Assembly (NCBI GenBank): GCA_045635765.1
Contig: JAZTWH010000033.1
Span: 1-8,196, forward strand
DNA length: 8,196 nucleotides
Direction of reading: 5' to 3'
Origin: RGIG995 sp045635765
GTDB taxonomy: Bacteria > Bacillota > Clostridia > Oscillospirales > UBA644
The stretch's first letter is position 1. Each line of letters begins with the position of its first letter. A program made the position numbers and the translations under genes. This document shows, in pieces, positions 7,137 through 8,196 of this stretch. The notes under the pieces are model-generated. The model was not told where the DNA came from, made no database searches, and saw nothing but the letters and a program-made list of their open reading frames with translations.

Positions 7137-7169
7137 GCCAAAAGGCAAAATTTCGGGCCGGTTTTTGCC
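7137..7169. other. Small inverted repeats in the divergent promoter region
   Basis: GCC-AAAA-GGC (7137-7146) is followed by a 7-bp inverted repeat GGCAAAA (7144-7150) / TTTTGCC (7163-7169) with a 12-base loop. The elements share the GGC half, so only one hairpin could form at a time. They lie between the two divergent promoters, where an operator could sit, but nothing proves a function. No terminator role is likely, as no gene ends here. Confidence 0.3.
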
Positions 7170-7207
7170 AATTTGTTAATAAATTTCCAATCTTCGATGA
7201 AAAAGAC

Positions 7208-7236
7208 TTGATTTTTTCTCAGAAATCTGTTATAAT
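7208..7236 (+). promoter_or_regulatory. Promoter of metG
   Basis: TTGATT (7208-7213) and TATAAT (7231-7236) are separated by exactly 17 bases, a near-consensus sigma-A type promoter. The start of transcription would be near 7243, giving a leader of about 50 bases. That is far too short for a T-box or S-box riboswitch, both of which are known ahead of methionine genes in Firmicutes, so direct charging-dependent attenuation is not expected from this promoter. Confidence 0.85.
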
Positions 7237-7294
7237 AACTCTATTATTAAGTCCGAACGGATAATACAGTGCTCATTTGCACACGGAGGTTCCT

Positions 7295-8196
7295 ATGTCA
7301 AACAGTAAAAAGACCTTTTACATCACCACCCCGATTTACTACACGTCGGGGCACCTTCACATCGGCAATTCCTACACCACCGTTGCCGCGGATACCATGG
7401 CCCGCTATAAGCGAATGTGCGGATACGACGTGATGATGCTCACCGGAACCGATGAACACGGGCAAAAGGTGGAACGGAAGGCTCAGGAGGCAGGGAAGAC
7501 CCCCAAGGAATTTACCGATGAAATCGTTGCAGATATTAAAAATATCTGGGAGGTTCTCGGAATTCAGTATGATAAATTTATCCGTACCTCCGATGATTAT
7601 CACGTCGCCGCCGTTCAGAAGATCTATCAGGAGCTGTACGATAAAGGCGAAATTTATAAGAGCGAATACGAAGGGCATTATTGTTCCCCCTGTGAATCCT
7701 TCTGGACGGAATCCCAGCTGGTGGACGGCAAATGCCCCGACTGTGGCCGTCCCGTGGAAAAGGCAAAGGAGGAGAGCTATTTCTTCCGTCTTTCCAAGTA
7801 TCAGGATAGGCTGATCGAGCTTTTGGAGAACAATCCCGGCCTTCTTCAGCCCGAAGCACGCTCCGCCGAAATGATCAATAATTTCCTGAAGCCGGGCCTG
7901 AAGGATCTATGCGTTTCCCGCACCACCATCAAATGGGGCGTTCCCCTTCCCTTTGATGAGAAGCACGTGGCTTACGTTTGGATCGATGCTCTTTCCAATT
8001 ACCTGACCGCCCTTGGCTATAAGTCCGAGGACGACAGTCTGATGAAAAAGTATTGGCCCGCCGACATTCACCTGGTGGGAAAGGACATCGTTCGGTTCCA
8101 TACGGTCATATGGTTTGCCCTTTTGATGGCTCTCGGCGTCGAATTGCCCAAGCAGGTTTACGGACACGGCTGGTTGCAGATGAACGGGGATAAGGT
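7295..8196 (+). CDS. metG: Methionyl-tRNA synthetase, 5' part
   Basis: Class I aminoacyl-tRNA synthetase that charges tRNA-Met, including the initiator, with methionine. The first 300 residues are visible and the gene runs off the window. Signatures: TTPIYYTSGHLHIGN with the HIGH-type motif HIGN at 22-25, TGTDEHGQK (50-58), zinc-knuckle cysteines C130, C133, C147 and C150 (CxxC...CPDC), and the VWIDALSNY methionine-site helix (228-236). HLVGKDIVRFH (259-269) and GHGWLQMNGDK (290-300) follow. The last two bases, GT, make the next residue Val, so the catalytic loop reads KV rather than KM at the start of KMSKS. The start is fixed by GGAGGT at 7285-7290, 4 bases upstream. The zinc pattern matches the long B. 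subtilis-type MetRS, which usually carries a C-terminal tRNA-binding domain beyond this window. Confidence 0.97.
   Translation, partial: MSNSKKTFYITTPIYYTSGHLHIGNSYTTVAADTMARYKRMCGYDVMMLTGTDEHGQKVERKAQEAGKTPKEFTDEIVADIKNIWEVLGIQYDKFIRTSDDYHVAAVQKIYQELYDKGEIYKSEYEGHYCSPCESFWTESQLVDGKCPDCGRPVEKAKEESYFFRLSKYQDRLIELLENNPGLLQPEARSAEMINNFLKPGLKDLCVSRTTIKWGVPLPFDEKHVAYVWIDALSNYLTALGYKSEDDSLMKKYWPADIHLVGKDIVRFHTVIWFALLMALGVELPKQVYGHGWLQMNGDK

Noticed and set aside
7008..7148. 47-residue N-terminal extension of the AI-2E family transporter
   Set aside because: The extension would cover the TATAAT promoter box and lacks family similarity. A GGAGG site directly precedes the start at 7007.
1..8196. Search for mobile elements, CRISPR arrays, tRNA or rRNA genes and defence genes
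   Set aside because: No transposase or integrase motifs, no terminal repeats, no regularly spaced repeats and no cloverleaf-like sequence were seen. The gene content is core housekeeping.

Overview
The window is an ordinary housekeeping stretch of a bacterial chromosome, most likely from an anaerobic Clostridia-type Firmicute. The basis for that is a single-cluster clostridial [4Fe-4S] ferredoxin, a DnaE-type replicative polymerase, a B. subtilis-like MetRS with a double CxxC zinc knuckle, strong GGAGG-type ribosome binding sites and a roughly balanced base composition. The family-level placement is inference; no rRNA is present.

Layout: (1) Positions 1-2206, plus strand: the 3' half of dnaE, whose stop overlaps the start of a 111-residue unrecognised protein with a possible degenerate GNAT fold. 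(2) A strong bidirectional terminator at 2203-2250 separates these from a convergent minus-strand block. (3) Minus strand, 2249-4549: ferredoxin, a membrane-anchored HtrA/DegP-like serine protease and upp. Each has its own intergenic gap, and upp has a probable terminator. (4) Minus strand, 4682-7007: a tight three-gene operon (AI-2E family membrane protein, tsaE, tsaB) with 4-base ATGA overlaps at both junctions and a clear extended -10 promoter. (5) A 287-base divergent promoter region. (6) Plus strand from 7295: the first 300 codons of metG, cut off at the KMSKS loop and driven by a near-consensus promoter.

Functionally the genes cover replication (dnaE), translation fidelity and tRNA charging (tsaE and tsaB for t6A37, metG), pyrimidine salvage (upp), envelope protein quality control (htrA) and electron transfer (ferredoxin). 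I see no mobile element, CRISPR array, rRNA or tRNA gene, prophage part or defence system, and nothing that amounts to a new multi-gene system. The most worthwhile loose ends are the unidentified protein coupled to dnaE, the membrane transporter co-translated with half of the t6A machinery, and the variant KMSKS position of MetRS at the window edge.
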